Assembly: GCA_015657575.1 (NCBI GenBank)
Contig: JACDQN010000415.1
Location: 1-33,482 of the forward strand
DNA length: 33,482 bases
Source of the DNA: Sphingopyxis sp.
GTDB taxonomy: Bacteria > Pseudomonadota > Alphaproteobacteria > Sphingomonadales > Sphingomonadaceae
Reading direction: 5' to 3'
Each line of letters opens with the position of its first letter. Within the stretch, counting starts at the first letter, position 1. The position numbers and the translations under genes are program-made. Below are positions 1 to 7,362 of the stretch, in pieces. The notes beneath the pieces are model-generated. The model was not told the DNA's origin. It searched no databases and worked only from the letters and a program-made list of their open reading frames with translations.

Positions 1-935
1 CCGCGCGCGCCAATGCCGCGGCGGTCGCGGCGGCGCGCGAGGCCGCGACGCTGTCGGTCAGTTCGGCGACCGCGAGCAGCTATATCGTCCTGCTCGCGCT
101 CGACGAGCGGCGCGAATTGCTGCGCCAGACGCTGACGACGCGCGGCGAGGCGCTGCGCATCGCGCGCGACCGGGCCGAGGCGGGCTATACCTCGCGGCTC
201 GAGCTCAGCCAGGCCGAGGCCGAATATCGCGCGACCGAGCAGCAGCTCCCCACGATCGAGGCGGCGATCGCGCGGCAGGAAAACGCGCTGTCGCTGCTCG
301 TCGGCGACACGCCGCAGGCGATTCCGCGTGGCGCGGGGTTCGACACGCTCGCAACCCCGGCCTTGCCCGCCTTGCTCCCCTCCGATCTCGTCCGCCGCCG
401 CCCCGACATTGCGCAGGCCGAATATGCCCTCGCCGCCACCGACGCGAACCTCCGCGGTGCGCGCGCGCAGTTCCTGCCGCAACTCCGGCTGTCGGCGTCG
501 GCGGGCGCGGCGATCTCGTCGCTGCTGGCCGACCCGATCACCATCTGGTCGGCCGGCGGCAGCGTCCTCGCGCCGATCTTTTCGGGTGGGCGACTGCAGG
601 GCCAGTTCGACGCCGCGACCGCGCAGCGCGACCAGGCCGCCTTCGCCTATCGCCGCACCGTGCTCACCGCCTTTCGCGAGGTCGAGGACCAGCTCGCGGT
701 GATCGACCGCCTTGGCGTGCAGGAAGCCGCACTGCTCGCCCAGCGCGGCGCGGTTGCCGAAACCTTGCTGCACGCGACCAACCGCTATCGCGCCGGCTAT
801 TCGCCCTATCTCGAACAGATCGACGCGCAGCGCGCGCTGCTTGCGGTCGATCTCGCGCTGATCCAGCTGCGCACCGATCGTCTCACGGCCTATGTCGCGC
901 TTTACCAGGCGCTAGGCGGTGGCGCGCCGGCCTAG
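1..935 (+). CDS. Outer-membrane efflux protein, NodT/OprM family (5' end outside window)
   Basis: This is the C-terminal part, about 310 residues, of a TolC-like outer-membrane channel that would work with an RND or MFS pump. The reading frame is open from base 3, so the gene begins upstream of the window. Visible family hallmarks are the second OEP repeat with a LPSDLVRRRPDI segment (about position 385-415), the following AEYALAATDANLRGARAQFLPQL stretch, a GGRLQGQFDAA helix and the closing YVALYQALGGG motif. The same landmarks recur in the complete efflux lipoprotein at 18214-19617, which supports the assignment. Intact family members are about 460-480 residues, so roughly one third is missing. 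The pump partners would be upstream and are not visible. The stop codon (TAG, 933-935) lies a few bases before the left end of an IS remnant. Confidence 0.93.
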   Translation, partial: ARANAAAVAAAREAATLSVSSATASSYIVLLALDERRELLRQTLTTRGEALRIARDRAEAGYTSRLELSQAEAEYRATEQQLPTIEAAIARQENALSLLVGDTPQAIPRGAGFDTLATPALPALLPSDLVRRRPDIAQAEYALAATDANLRGARAQFLPQLRLSASAGAAISSLLADPITIWSAGGSVLAPIFSGGRLQGQFDAATAQRDQAAFAYRRTVLTAFREVEDQLAVIDRLGVQEAALLAQRGAVAETLLHATNRYRAGYSPYLEQIDAQRALLAVDLALIQLRTDRLTAYVALYQALGGGAPA

Positions 936-936
936 C

Positions 937-1728
937 TAGGCTCGGGACCATTGCTTGTGCGAGCGCAGATGAAGGTGATTCAAGATGGCAGGAGGACGCT
1001 GCCATGAGTGCTCCATTGTTGCTGAACGAGGCGCAGATGCGCCGGATCGAGGCGCATTTTCCGTCGTCGCATGGAGCTCCAGGGTCGATGACCGGCGGAT
1101 ATTGAGCGGATGCGCCGTCAGGCTATGGGCCGCACAAGACGATCTACCACCGTTTCGTCCGCTGGAGCCGGCTCGGGGTTTTCGACCGCATCTTCGCCGA
1201 CCTTGCAAAGGACGGGGACGGCGTGCTGATGATCGATGCGACGCATATCAGGGCGCACCGGACAGCGGCGAGCTTTGTCAAAAAAAGGAGCTCTACCCCG
1301 TACTATCGGACGCAGCCGCGGCGGCCTGACCGGCAAGCTGCACGTCCTGTGTGATGGCCAGGATGCTCCCTGCGCCTTCTCCTCACCGAAGGACAGCGCA
1401 ACGATCACCTCGGTGCGCGGGCCTTGGCTCCGGACCCGCCCGAGGCGGCCGTCCTGCTCGCCGATCGAGCCTATGAAAGTCATTGGTTCCGTTAGACGCT
1501 GGACGCCCGAGGCATCGCCGCCTGCATCCCCACACATCGCAATCACAAGCGACGCTTTCCCTGCGATCCCATCCTCTACCGCCAGCGACACAGGATCGAA
1601 AACCTCTTCGCGCACCTCAAGGACTGGCGACGTATCCACAAACGATACGACCGATGCGCTGACATCTCCTCGCCGCCGTCACCTTCGCGTGCATCTGCCT
1701 ATTCTGGATTAATGAGTCCAGAGCCTGG
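937..1728 (+). mobile_element. Degenerate IS5-family (IS427-like) insertion sequence
   Basis: The element is bounded by imperfect terminal inverted repeats. The left end reads GGCTCGGGACCATT at 939-952. The right end, at about 1712-1725, reads GGCTCTGGACTCATT on the other strand. Between them lies a broken IS5-type transposase reading frame. At about 0.8 kb it is slightly shorter than a complete element of this group because an internal stretch is missing. No target duplication can be assigned with confidence, although CTAG, a typical target of this group, is present at the left junction. The element is almost certainly immobile by itself. Confidence 0.85.
1004..1719 (+). pseudogene. IS5-family transposase remnant
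   Basis: The frame starts well: ATG at 1004 is followed by SAPLLLNEAQMRRIEAHFP, a typical IS427-group start. It then breaks repeatedly. A 1-base loss near 1082 shifts the frame. About 12 codons are missing between RRILSG and DAPSGYGPHK (near 1109). An A7 run near 1280 shifts the frame again after AHRTAASFVKK. An in-frame TAG (about 1495) follows SHWFR, and another base is missing near 1665. DDE-transposase landmarks remain recognisable across frames: MIDATHIRAHR, LADRAYESHWF, and YRQRHRIENLFAHLKDWRRI, which carries the terminal Glu signature. Poly-A runs are known sites of programmed frameshifting in this group, but the other lesions make the gene non-functional. Confidence 0.88.
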
Positions 1729-1811
1729 CGTGGCATCGCAAATTCTGGCGCTGCGTGGCTGCTTTCTCAGATTTATTCTTTATTGCAGACATTCCGCTCT
1801 CGGCCAATTCA

Positions 1812-3302
1812 TCAATATGTTCTGCAAATGCGGCTAGCGCCTTTAGCCGCGGCGGCGCAGTTCTCCTGATGTTGCCGCTGGTTGAGTGCGCGCGCATTCT
1901 CGAAAGCCTTCTCCCATGTCGGAACGAAGCTCGACCCCGACGAGGAGGGCGCGCTCGCGCTGCTGCATACGCTCGACTGCCGCTGCCAACAGATTTCCCG
2001 CCGGATGTCGTCGCTGAGCGTCAATCCCGCGCTCTCATATTCGCCCTCAAGCTGCGCGTTCATCACATCGCGCTGCAGGAGGATCAGCGGTAGGCCGGAC
2101 AGCCGCCCCGCCCTGGCATCGCGGATGCGCCCGCGAACCTGGTCCCGATAGGCCTGCGCTGCTGCGGCCTGTGCAGCCTTGGCGTCGGATGCCGCGCGTG
2201 CCTGCGCCGCGACCCGGGCATTTTCTTCTGCCATCACCGCAGCCTGGAACTGCTTGATTTCAGCCTTGCGCGCCGTGACCACACCCTCTGCGGTTGAAAA
2301 GGGCTTGCGGTGGAAAGGATCGATCCAGCCCGCGGCCGTGCGAAGAGCGACATTGCGATCTTCGTCGACATAGAGATCGAGATAGGCCTCGCCAACGGGC
2401 GGCGCGGCGAGGATCGGCTTGCCGCCGACATGCTGGTAGAAGCGGACGCCTTTCGGGGTGCGCCGGATGATCCACATCGAGGACCCAGCCTCCACCATCC
2501 CGATGACATCGGCGGGGTGCGCCTGCGGCCGTAGGTCGCTACCGATCGGAGTCAGGAGCGGGCCAGCGCCGGGCCCCTTCACCTCGGCGGGCGGCGGACC
2601 GCGCTTGACGAAGTAGCCGAACCCGCTCGCCACCTTGACCATCTCCATGCCTGCGAAAGGATCCTCGCCGCGCTCGTTGACGATCGCGCCCCCGATCCCG
2701 AGCAGATTATAGGGCAGGCTGAGCACCTTGGTGGCACCCGAGAAGGGATTGAAATTATCGACCCTGAGGCCGGTGTCGGTGCCGGTCGGCGTGAGAATCG
2801 CGACATCATAGGGATGGATGCGCGTGTGCGGCAGCACACCCATCAGCCAAGGCGGTCCATCGGCCTCATATGTTAAAGTCGTGATGATGCGCCGCCAGGG
2901 TGTCGGACGATATTCGCCCGTGCGAAGGTCGATCAGGAACGCGCGCTGCGATCCTGCGGCATCCTTCGGGTTGAGCGGAGCCTCGCCGACCGCGAGGTTG
3001 CGGCCCACGGCGTAGACGCGTTCGAAGCGCGGAGGAACGATCTGGCGCCCGCTCATGTCGGCGATTCCGACCAGCGGCAGATCCTTCTTCGCTCCCGGCA
3101 CGACGATGGTGCGGTAAAGCGGCGTACCCTTTTCGTCGTTCAGGATCGCGATCCCGTTGGGCTGCGGTTTGTAGAGATAGTTGACGCCGGTCGGACAGTT
3201 GAAGGGCACCATTCCTGCCGCATCGAAGCACGGCTGGGCCGCTGCTGCGACGGGTAAACCGGTGGCAAGAGCCAAGGTGAAGAGATAGCGCTGCACGGTC
3301 AT
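1812..3302 (-). CDS. Secreted hypothetical protein with WG-like N-terminal segment
   Basis: The protein has 496 residues from ATG 3302, which follows a G-rich ribosome-binding sequence; a GTG 18 bases upstream is possible but has no such site. The N-terminus is a Sec signal peptide (MTVQRYLFTLALATGLPVAAAAQ, cleavage probably after AAA). Residues about 80-110 (LVGIADMSGRQIVPPRFERVYAV) resemble one WG repeat. The middle is rich in short beta-like segments. Around residues 340-400 is an Ala/Glu/Lys-rich helical, probably coiled-coil, stretch. The mature protein appears to have six cysteines, two near its N-terminus and four in the last 80 residues, which fits disulfides in the periplasm. I recognise no family or function. 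It stands alone between the IS remnant and a 346-bp non-coding stretch. Confidence 0.8.
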   Translation of the reverse strand: MTVQRYLFTLALATGLPVAAAAQPCFDAAGMVPFNCPTGVNYLYKPQPNGIAILNDEKGTPLYRTIVVPGAKKDLPLVGIADMSGRQIVPPRFERVYAVGRNLAVGEAPLNPKDAAGSQRAFLIDLRTGEYRPTPWRRIITTLTYEADGPPWLMGVLPHTRIHPYDVAILTPTGTDTGLRVDNFNPFSGATKVLSLPYNLLGIGGAIVNERGEDPFAGMEMVKVASGFGYFVKRGPPPAEVKGPGAGPLLTPIGSDLRPQAHPADVIGMVEAGSSMWIIRRTPKGVRFYQHVGGKPILAAPPVGEAYLDLYVDEDRNVALRTAAGWIDPFHRKPFSTAEGVVTARKAEIKQFQAAVMAEENARVAAQARAASDAKAAQAAAAQAYRDQVRGRIRDARAGRLSGLPLILLQRDVMNAQLEGEYESAGLTLSDDIRREICWQRQSSVCSSASAPSSSGSSFVPTWEKAFENARALNQRQHQENCAAAAKGASRICRTY

Positions 3303-3648
3303 GACACCCCCCGATTGCACGACCCGTTGCCGTCATAGCGATAGCCTCGCATGGAGAGCAATGGCCTCTGGACGATGCTGGCGCATAGGCTTGCTTAAAA
3401 CCCATCCTCCTGGTTCGCGAGACTGCTGAAAACCCGGTTGCCGCGATATACGACTCCTGCGCCTCCTCCGCAAAAGCGGTCCGTCCGAATCGGCCAGGAA
3501 TCGTTGGCGCCGAACCGCTCGGCCTGGCGCCGACTTTGCCATCATTGCGGATATCGGGAGAGCGCCTTGAGTTTGCCAACCATGACGGAGCGCCGGTTTG
3601 GCCACTCCTTCCGGTTTTCCGCTCGACTGTTCAATCTGTTCATGCCGG
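3303..3648. other. Non-coding stretch upstream of the secreted protein gene
   Basis: These 346 bases must hold the promoter of the secreted protein gene on the minus strand and the end of the preceding lipoprotein transcript. Short ORFs exist on both strands, but their Arg/Ser/Pro-rich products look like chance frames. I see no convincing terminator hairpin, EcfG-type promoter, tRNA or repeat here. Confidence 0.5.
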
Positions 3649-4053
3649 TCACGCGGGGGGCAGCTTGACCTCGGGCAGCGCCGTCAGATCGGCTTTCGTC
3701 ATCGACGTCTGAAGATCGGTGTCGTCGCCTTTGACGACAACCTTGAGGCCGGTGATCGGGACATGAACATAGCGATCGGGTCCGGCGCCATCGAGCTCGA
3801 CGAGCAGGCGATCGACCTTGTTGTCGCGATCGCGCTCGACCTTGGCAACGTCAGCGAGCTCCTTGCCGTCGGAACCGACGATATCGGCATCGAGGAGCTG
3901 CGCTTCGCTGAGGCCGAGCGCGGCGGGAACGGGCCCCGCGACAGTGGCGCTTGTCTCGGCGGATCGTTCGAGCTTCTCTTCCGCCGCTTCATTCTTGTCG
4001 GAGCAGGCGGCGAGGAGGAGGGCCGGGGCGGCGAGGGTGAGGATCAGGCGCAT
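3649..4053 (-). CDS. Small lipoprotein with possible PRC-barrel-like domain
   Basis: This is a 134-residue protein with a clear lipoprotein signal (MRLILTLAAPALLLAACSD, lipid-anchored Cys17). Start ATG 4053 is chosen because AAGGA lies 8 bases upstream and the signal peptide begins there; the longer upstream frame is Arg/Ser-rich noise. A charged linker (KNEAAEEKLERSAE) follows, then a region with LLDADIVGSDGKELADVAKVERDRDNKVDRLLVELDG. That region resembles the start of PRC-barrel domains (surface-exposed Asp-Gly turns, alternating strands). The PRC match is my reading of the pattern and needs a profile search. The gene lies 70 bases downstream of mgtC on the same strand and could be co-transcribed with it. 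Confidence 0.8.
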   Translation of the reverse strand: MRLILTLAAPALLLAACSDKNEAAEEKLERSAETSATVAGPVPAALGLSEAQLLDADIVGSDGKELADVAKVERDRDNKVDRLLVELDGAGPDRYVHVPITGLKVVVKGDDTDLQTSMTKADLTALPEVKLPPA

Positions 4054-4123
4054 CGTCGTTCCTTTGCTTGCGAACAGGTTGAACGTTTTCCTGCGAAGAG
4101 GGTTGCGGCTTCTTCGGCCCGCC

Positions 4124-4807
4124 TCAGGCTTGCTGCGGCCGGATCTCGAACCCGGTGACATGGGCGTCGGCCGACCAGTCGCGGGCAAGCGCTTCTGCGC
4201 AGCCTTCGGTATATCCGCCAGCGATCGCGGTGAAGCTGTGCTGATCGCCGTCGAGCGCCTCATCGATCGTGATCGACTTGAGACCCTTCGCCGCAAGGAG
4301 CTCGCCGAAGCCGCCGAGTGTCATGGCGCTGCCGCGGCGATAGGTCGCCCGGATATGCGCGATCCGCTGCTGCGGCGCATAGCGTTCGGTGACCGAGACC
4401 GCTGCGAGCACGGCGAAGGTCGCGACACCCCCGAAGATGGCCAGCTGGTAAAAGCCGATCCCGAAGAGCATGCCGAGCGTCGCCGTGGTCCACAGCGAAG
4501 CAGCTGTCGTTAGCCCGCGGACATTGAACCCCTCGCGGAAAATGACGCCGCCGCACAGGAAGCCGATCCCGGTCAATATGCCATGCGCCATGCGAACCGG
4601 GTCGATGCGGATCACGTCGACCGGGGCGTCGGTGAGCCATGCCATCTGGTGCACCGCGGACAGCATCAGAAGACAGCAGGAGAGCGATACGAGGATGTGC
4701 GTGCGCAACCGCGGGCTCGCACGATATTCGCGTTCGGCGCCAATGATGGCGCCGGCGAGCGTGGCGGCGGCAATAGGCCAGATCAGGTCGGGGTCGAGAA
4801 GGTCCAT
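4124..4807 (-). CDS. MgtC/SapB family membrane protein
   Basis: The product has 227 residues. The first ~145 residues form about four to five membrane helices with the family signature: AGAIIGAEREYR near residue 20, THILVSLSCCLLML, and GILTGIGFLCGGVIFREGFNVRGLTTAASLW around residues 75-110. A soluble ~80-residue C-terminal domain follows (RIAHIRATYRRGSAMTLGGFGELL), as in longer family members. MgtC proteins are linked to growth at low magnesium and survival in hosts, and in Salmonella they affect the F1Fo ATP synthase; the role in this organism is unknown. The start ATG at 4807 gives the membrane-first topology MDLLDPDLIWPIAAATLAG. About 380 bases of upstream DNA contain hairpins, so leader-based control is possible. 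Confidence 0.92.
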   Translation of the reverse strand: MDLLDPDLIWPIAAATLAGAIIGAEREYRASPRLRTHILVSLSCCLLMLSAVHQMAWLTDAPVDVIRIDPVRMAHGILTGIGFLCGGVIFREGFNVRGLTTAASLWTTATLGMLFGIGFYQLAIFGGVATFAVLAAVSVTERYAPQQRIAHIRATYRRGSAMTLGGFGELLAAKGLKSITIDEALDGDQHSFTAIAGGYTEGCAEALARDWSADAHVTGFEIRPQQA

Positions 4808-4813
4808 GATCGG

Positions 4814-5119
4814 TTACCGCTTGGGGAGAAAGAAGGTTCCGCGGTTCTTAGGAAGACGCTCGGTTGTGCTCCGCTCAAATGGTAAAGCCCCGCTGCACGA
4901 GGCGGCGGGGCTCTCCTGAAGTCCGATCCGGAGATCGGGACTTGCAGAAGAATAACCGACCGGTGCGCGAAAGCTTGCAGGATACCGACAGAAACTTCGC
5001 AATCGGGATGGGTGGCGGCTTGCCATCCTCGATCCGGCCTTCGTTGCGAAGGTTTCGGCCTTGCTGCGCCTTGCGCTACTCTCGGGGGAATTGCCATTTT
5101 TATAGGTTTCATGCGTCAT
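4814..5119 (-). CDS. Doubtful small ORF upstream of mgtC
   Basis: A 101-codon frame starts at ATG 5119 (GGAAG about 9 bases upstream) and stops 6 bases before the mgtC start codon, spacing that would suit translational coupling. Its first ~30 codons (MTHETYKNGNSPESSARRSKA) look plausible. The rest is rich in Ser, Arg and rare codons and runs through two strong hairpins, so it may not be a real protein. Alternatives are a short leader peptide or pure leader RNA. I recognise no homologue. Confidence 0.2.
   Translation of the reverse strand: MTHETYKNGNSPESSARRSKAETFATKAGSRMASRHPSRLRSFCRYPASFRAPVGYSSASPDLRIGLQESPAASCSGALPFERSTTERLPKNRGTFFLPKR
4886..4912 (-). terminator. Terminator-like hairpin in the mgtC leader
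   Basis: On the minus strand AGCCCCGC and GCGGGGCT form a perfect 8-bp stem around an 11-base loop, followed by TTTACCATTT. It lies about 80 bases before mgtC and after the end of the upstream gene, so it could terminate or attenuate transcription entering mgtC. The U-tract is short. Confidence 0.45.
4919..4943 (-). promoter_or_regulatory. Second stem-loop in the mgtC leader
   Basis: AAGTCC-GATC pairs with GATCGGGACTT around a CGGA tetraloop, a 10-bp stem with one bulged base. It sits only 6 bases from the terminator-like hairpin at 4886-4912, on its 5' side in the mgtC transcript. Two stacked hairpins in this order fit a leader-RNA switch, but no known riboswitch class is recognised. Confidence 0.35.
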
Positions 5120-5165
5120 TGCCGCTTCCGTTCTTCCGACTTGATCTAGATTATGACGCTGCGCC

Positions 5166-5182
5166 GAAAGGCGGAGCCTTTC
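5166..5182 (-). terminator. Short hairpin downstream of the NAD(P)H-hydrate dehydratase gene
   Basis: GAAAGGC and GCCTTTC form a perfect 7-bp stem with a 3-base loop, starting 8 bases after the stop codon of the upstream minus-strand gene. There is no long U-tract beyond the TTT inside the stem, so termination strength is uncertain. Confidence 0.45.
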
Positions 5183-5190
5183 TTGCGGGT

Positions 5191-6071
5191 TCAGACGCCG
5201 CGCATCAAACCGGGAACGAGAGGCAGAAGTTCGCGCGCGAGATAGCCGATCGGGCCCATAGTCTCGGCAAGGCGGCGACCGGCCTCGCCGTGCAGCCATA
5301 TGCCCCACGCCGCTGCTTCGAGCGGCTGCTGGCCCTGCGCGCCCAGACTGGCGATGAGACCGGCGAGGATGTCCCCCGAGCCGCTGACCGCGAGGCCCAG
5401 ACCGCCTCCGGCATAGCTGAGGCACTGTCCGTCGGCCATCAGATGGCTCGTTGCGCCCTTGACCATGATCGCGGCGCGAAACAGCTTCGCGGCCTTCTCG
5501 AGAGATGCCAGCGGATCGTCCGCAACGTCGTCGCGCTCGGCGCCGAGCATAGCAGCGAGTTCGCCTTCATGCGGGGTCAGCACGACATGGTCGTGGCGGG
5601 CGGCAATCGCCTTCGGATGCTCGGCCGCCGCACGCAGCGCGACAGCGTCGAGCAGCAGGAACTTGCCCTCGGGCATCTCGGAGAGGAGGGCCGCGAGAAG
5701 CGTCGCAACGATCGTCTCGTCGATCATGGCGGGACCGAAGACGATGGCGTCGTGCAGCGCCATCTCGGCAAGGATCTGGTCGGCGCAGTCGGGCGCGATC
5801 TCGCCCTCGCTCGTCTCGGGGAGCGCGACGACGGCGCAGGACGGGAAGGCGATGCCGAGCGGCAGCGCTGCCGACGCGATGGTCGCAATCGTCACCTTGC
5901 CCGCGCCGGCGCGGAATGCGGCCTCGGCAGTAAGCAGCAGCCCGCCGGGAACGCGGCGGCTGCCTCCGATCGACACGACGCGGCGCGGCCATTTTTGTCG
6001 ACATTGTCATGATGATCGGGAAGCGGATGGGCCTTGAGCCAGGCCGTGTCGAGCGGAACCGGATCAGCCAC
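5191..6071 (-). CDS. nnrD: ADP-dependent NAD(P)H-hydrate dehydratase, with a single-base frameshift
   Basis: This repair enzyme uses ADP to dehydrate damaged NAD(P)H hydrates. The main frame (5191-5976) has the family landmarks GGSRRVPGGLLLTAEAAFRAGAGKV, VVLTPHEGELAAMLG and AVSGSGDILAGLIASLGAQG (nucleotide-binding GSGD). The true N-terminus lies in another frame: from GTG 6071 it reads ADPVPLDTAWLKAHPLPDHHDNVDKNGR and then meets the main frame at V-S-I-G-G-S. The join needs one extra base near 5984, where GCGGC would be GCGGCC; 881 bases plus one gives 293 residues. The lesion may be real or a sequencing error. The NnrE epimerase domain often fused to this enzyme is absent. The GTG overlaps the stop of the phosphatase gene by 8 bases, implying translational coupling. 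Confidence 0.88.
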
Positions 6072-6825
6072 GCGCCGCCACCATCGCATCGGGCTCGTGC
6101 GTCACCGGAACTTCGCCCGCCATCGGCGCGGTCACATTGTAGCGTGCGAGGACGAGGTTGCCATTGTGACCTCTGGCCGGGTCGAACCGATATTCGGTGA
6201 TCGCGCAGTTCGCGACGTCGCCTTGCTTGTCGATCGCCAATATCTCCTGTTCGCCGAGATTTTCGATGATGGTGCGCAGGCACAGGACCACGACTTGGTG
6301 CGCGACAATCATGACCCGGCGGCCGCCGTAGTGAAGCGAAACCGTATCGAGAAGCGAGCGTAGCCGCAGGATGACGTCGCACCAGCTCTCGCCGCCCGGC
6401 GGCCGATGATAAAATTTGCCGAGCAACGCCCGGAACTCGGCCTGCTCGGGATGCGATGCCTCGATCCCGTGCCGGGTCAGGCCATCGAGGATGCCGAACT
6501 CCTTTTCGCGGAGCCGCTCGTCGATGCAAATTTTCTCGTCCGGGGCGCAGCCGCCAGCGCTGCGGAAAATCTCGGCGGTCTGGACCGCGCGGACATAGGG
6601 CGAGGCCAGCATGATCTCTGGGCGACCATCCTCTTGGCCTTCGGCGAACCATTCGCCGAGCGCGCGCGATTGCTCCTCGCCGAGGCGCGAGAGTGGGACA
6701 TCGACGTCGCGGTGGTCGAGCGCGATGCGCAGGTCTCCTGCCGCGTCGGCGGCATCGCGCGCGACGTTGCCGGCGCTTTGCCCGTGGCGGACAACCCAGA
6801 GGACCGAGGGCCAGCGCGGCGTCAT
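6064..6825 (-). CDS. Histidine phosphatase family protein (phosphoglycerate-mutase-like)
   Basis: This is a cytoplasmic phosphatase of the His branch-1 clan, 253 residues from ATG 6825. Visible are the catalytic RHGQSAGN motif near the N-terminus, the helix SRLGEEQSRALGEWF, the ASPYVRAVQTAEIF segment with its phosphate-binding Arg, EKEFGILDG with the proton-donor Glu, PPGGES, and the second catalytic His in MIVAHQVVV. The substrate cannot be told. A TTG at 6858 would overlap the stop of the DUF6894 gene and is an alternative start adding 11 residues; neither start has a strong ribosome site. The gene sits between the DUF6894 protein and NAD(P)H-hydrate dehydratase with overlapping ends, so the three form an operon. 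Confidence 0.9.
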   Translation of the reverse strand: MTPRWPSVLWVVRHGQSAGNVARDAADAAGDLRIALDHRDVDVPLSRLGEEQSRALGEWFAEGQEDGRPEIMLASPYVRAVQTAEIFRSAGGCAPDEKICIDERLREKEFGILDGLTRHGIEASHPEQAEFRALLGKFYHRPPGGESWCDVILRLRSLLDTVSLHYGGRRVMIVAHQVVVLCLRTIIENLGEQEILAIDKQGDVANCAITEYRFDPARGHNGNLVLARYNVTAPMAGEVPVTHEPDAMVAARG

Positions 6826-6854
6826 TCGGGGCGATGCAATCGGGTCATCAGGCC

Positions 6855-7136
6855 TCAACGCTGCGTATCGGCAAGGCGTTGCATCTCGACGGGTGTGCCG
6901 GGTCGCCAGTCGGCATCGATCGTAGCGAGAAGGATCGCGAAGCGGAGGCGGCCGTCATCGGCGGTGACATTGATGCGCAAATTCTCATCGGCGAGCAGGA
7001 GGTCGGGATCGTCGCGGAGCAGGCCGCAGCAATAGCGAACCGCTTCGCGCCGGGCCGCCAGATCGTCGGGCAGCTCATGGCCGAGCTCGTCGATATCCTG
7101 CGTGCCGTCGCAAACGTGGAAATAATATTTAGGCAT
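6855..7136 (-). CDS. DUF6894 family protein
   Basis: This 93-residue protein starts MPKYYFHVCDG and continues DELGHELPDDLAARREAVRYCCGLL, the pattern of the DUF6894 family common in alphaproteobacteria (YFHv.DG, D.eG.eLpd...ArreA). The function is unknown. Start ATG 7136 is chosen because GGAGA lies 9 bases upstream; a GTG three codons earlier would sit directly on that site. It appears to be the first gene of the minus-strand group that continues with the histidine phosphatase and nnrD. No GGAAC-type stress promoter was found in the short upstream region. Confidence 0.83.
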   Translation of the reverse strand: MPKYYFHVCDGTQDIDELGHELPDDLAARREAVRYCCGLLRDDPDLLLADENLRINVTADDGRLRFAILLATIDADWRPGTPVEMQRLADTQR

Positions 7137-7179
7137 CGCGGGCACTCTCCTGCTGTGTCGGCCCCACTAGCTAGACGCC

Positions 7180-7362
7180 TCAATCCAGCGTTCGATGCAG
7201 GTAAATGTCGGAAAAATCGGCAATTCGTCGCAGCGTGCCGACATCGCCGATCGTCCGGTTGATGTGAACCGGCGTGAGGCCGAGCAGGTTGGCTAGTTGT
7301 TCGTGGGTGAGCGGGAATCGACGCGCGCCTGGCACGAGGGTTGCGGCTGGCGGCACGCGCAT
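7180..7362 (-). pseudogene. Remnant of a Crp/Fnr-family regulator (C-terminal HTH only)
   Basis: A 60-codon frame encodes RRFPLTHEQLANLLGLTPVHINRTI, the helix-turn-helix of a Crp/Fnr regulator. It jumps directly to GDVGTLRRIADFSDIYLHRTLD, which matches the extreme C-terminus of sphingomonad family members. About 20-25 residues normally between these parts (the winged strands) and the whole cyclic-nucleotide-like domain (about 150 residues) are missing. The ATG overlaps the TGA stop of the FAD oxidoreductase (TGATG), so a small HTH peptide could still be made, but the missing wing argues for a relic. Confidence 0.7.

Noticed and set aside
1276-1290. The A7 run in the transposase as a working programmed frameshift site
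   Set aside because: The frame change needed here is consistent with an extra A, and the gene has several other frameshifts plus a stop, so regulated frameshifting would not restore it.
3333-3605. A 90-codon minus-strand ORF in the gap before the secreted protein gene
   Set aside because: Arg/Ser/Pro-rich product, no ribosome site and no recognisable motif.
4139-4165. A tRNA T-loop-like stretch (TCGAACCCGG)
   Set aside because: It encodes the conserved end of the MgtC protein, and no acceptor stem or anticodon arm can be drawn around it.
4822-4847. GGAAC-N16-CGGT on the minus strand just before mgtC
   Set aside because: The -10 element does not match CGTT and the predicted start would be almost on the mgtC start codon.
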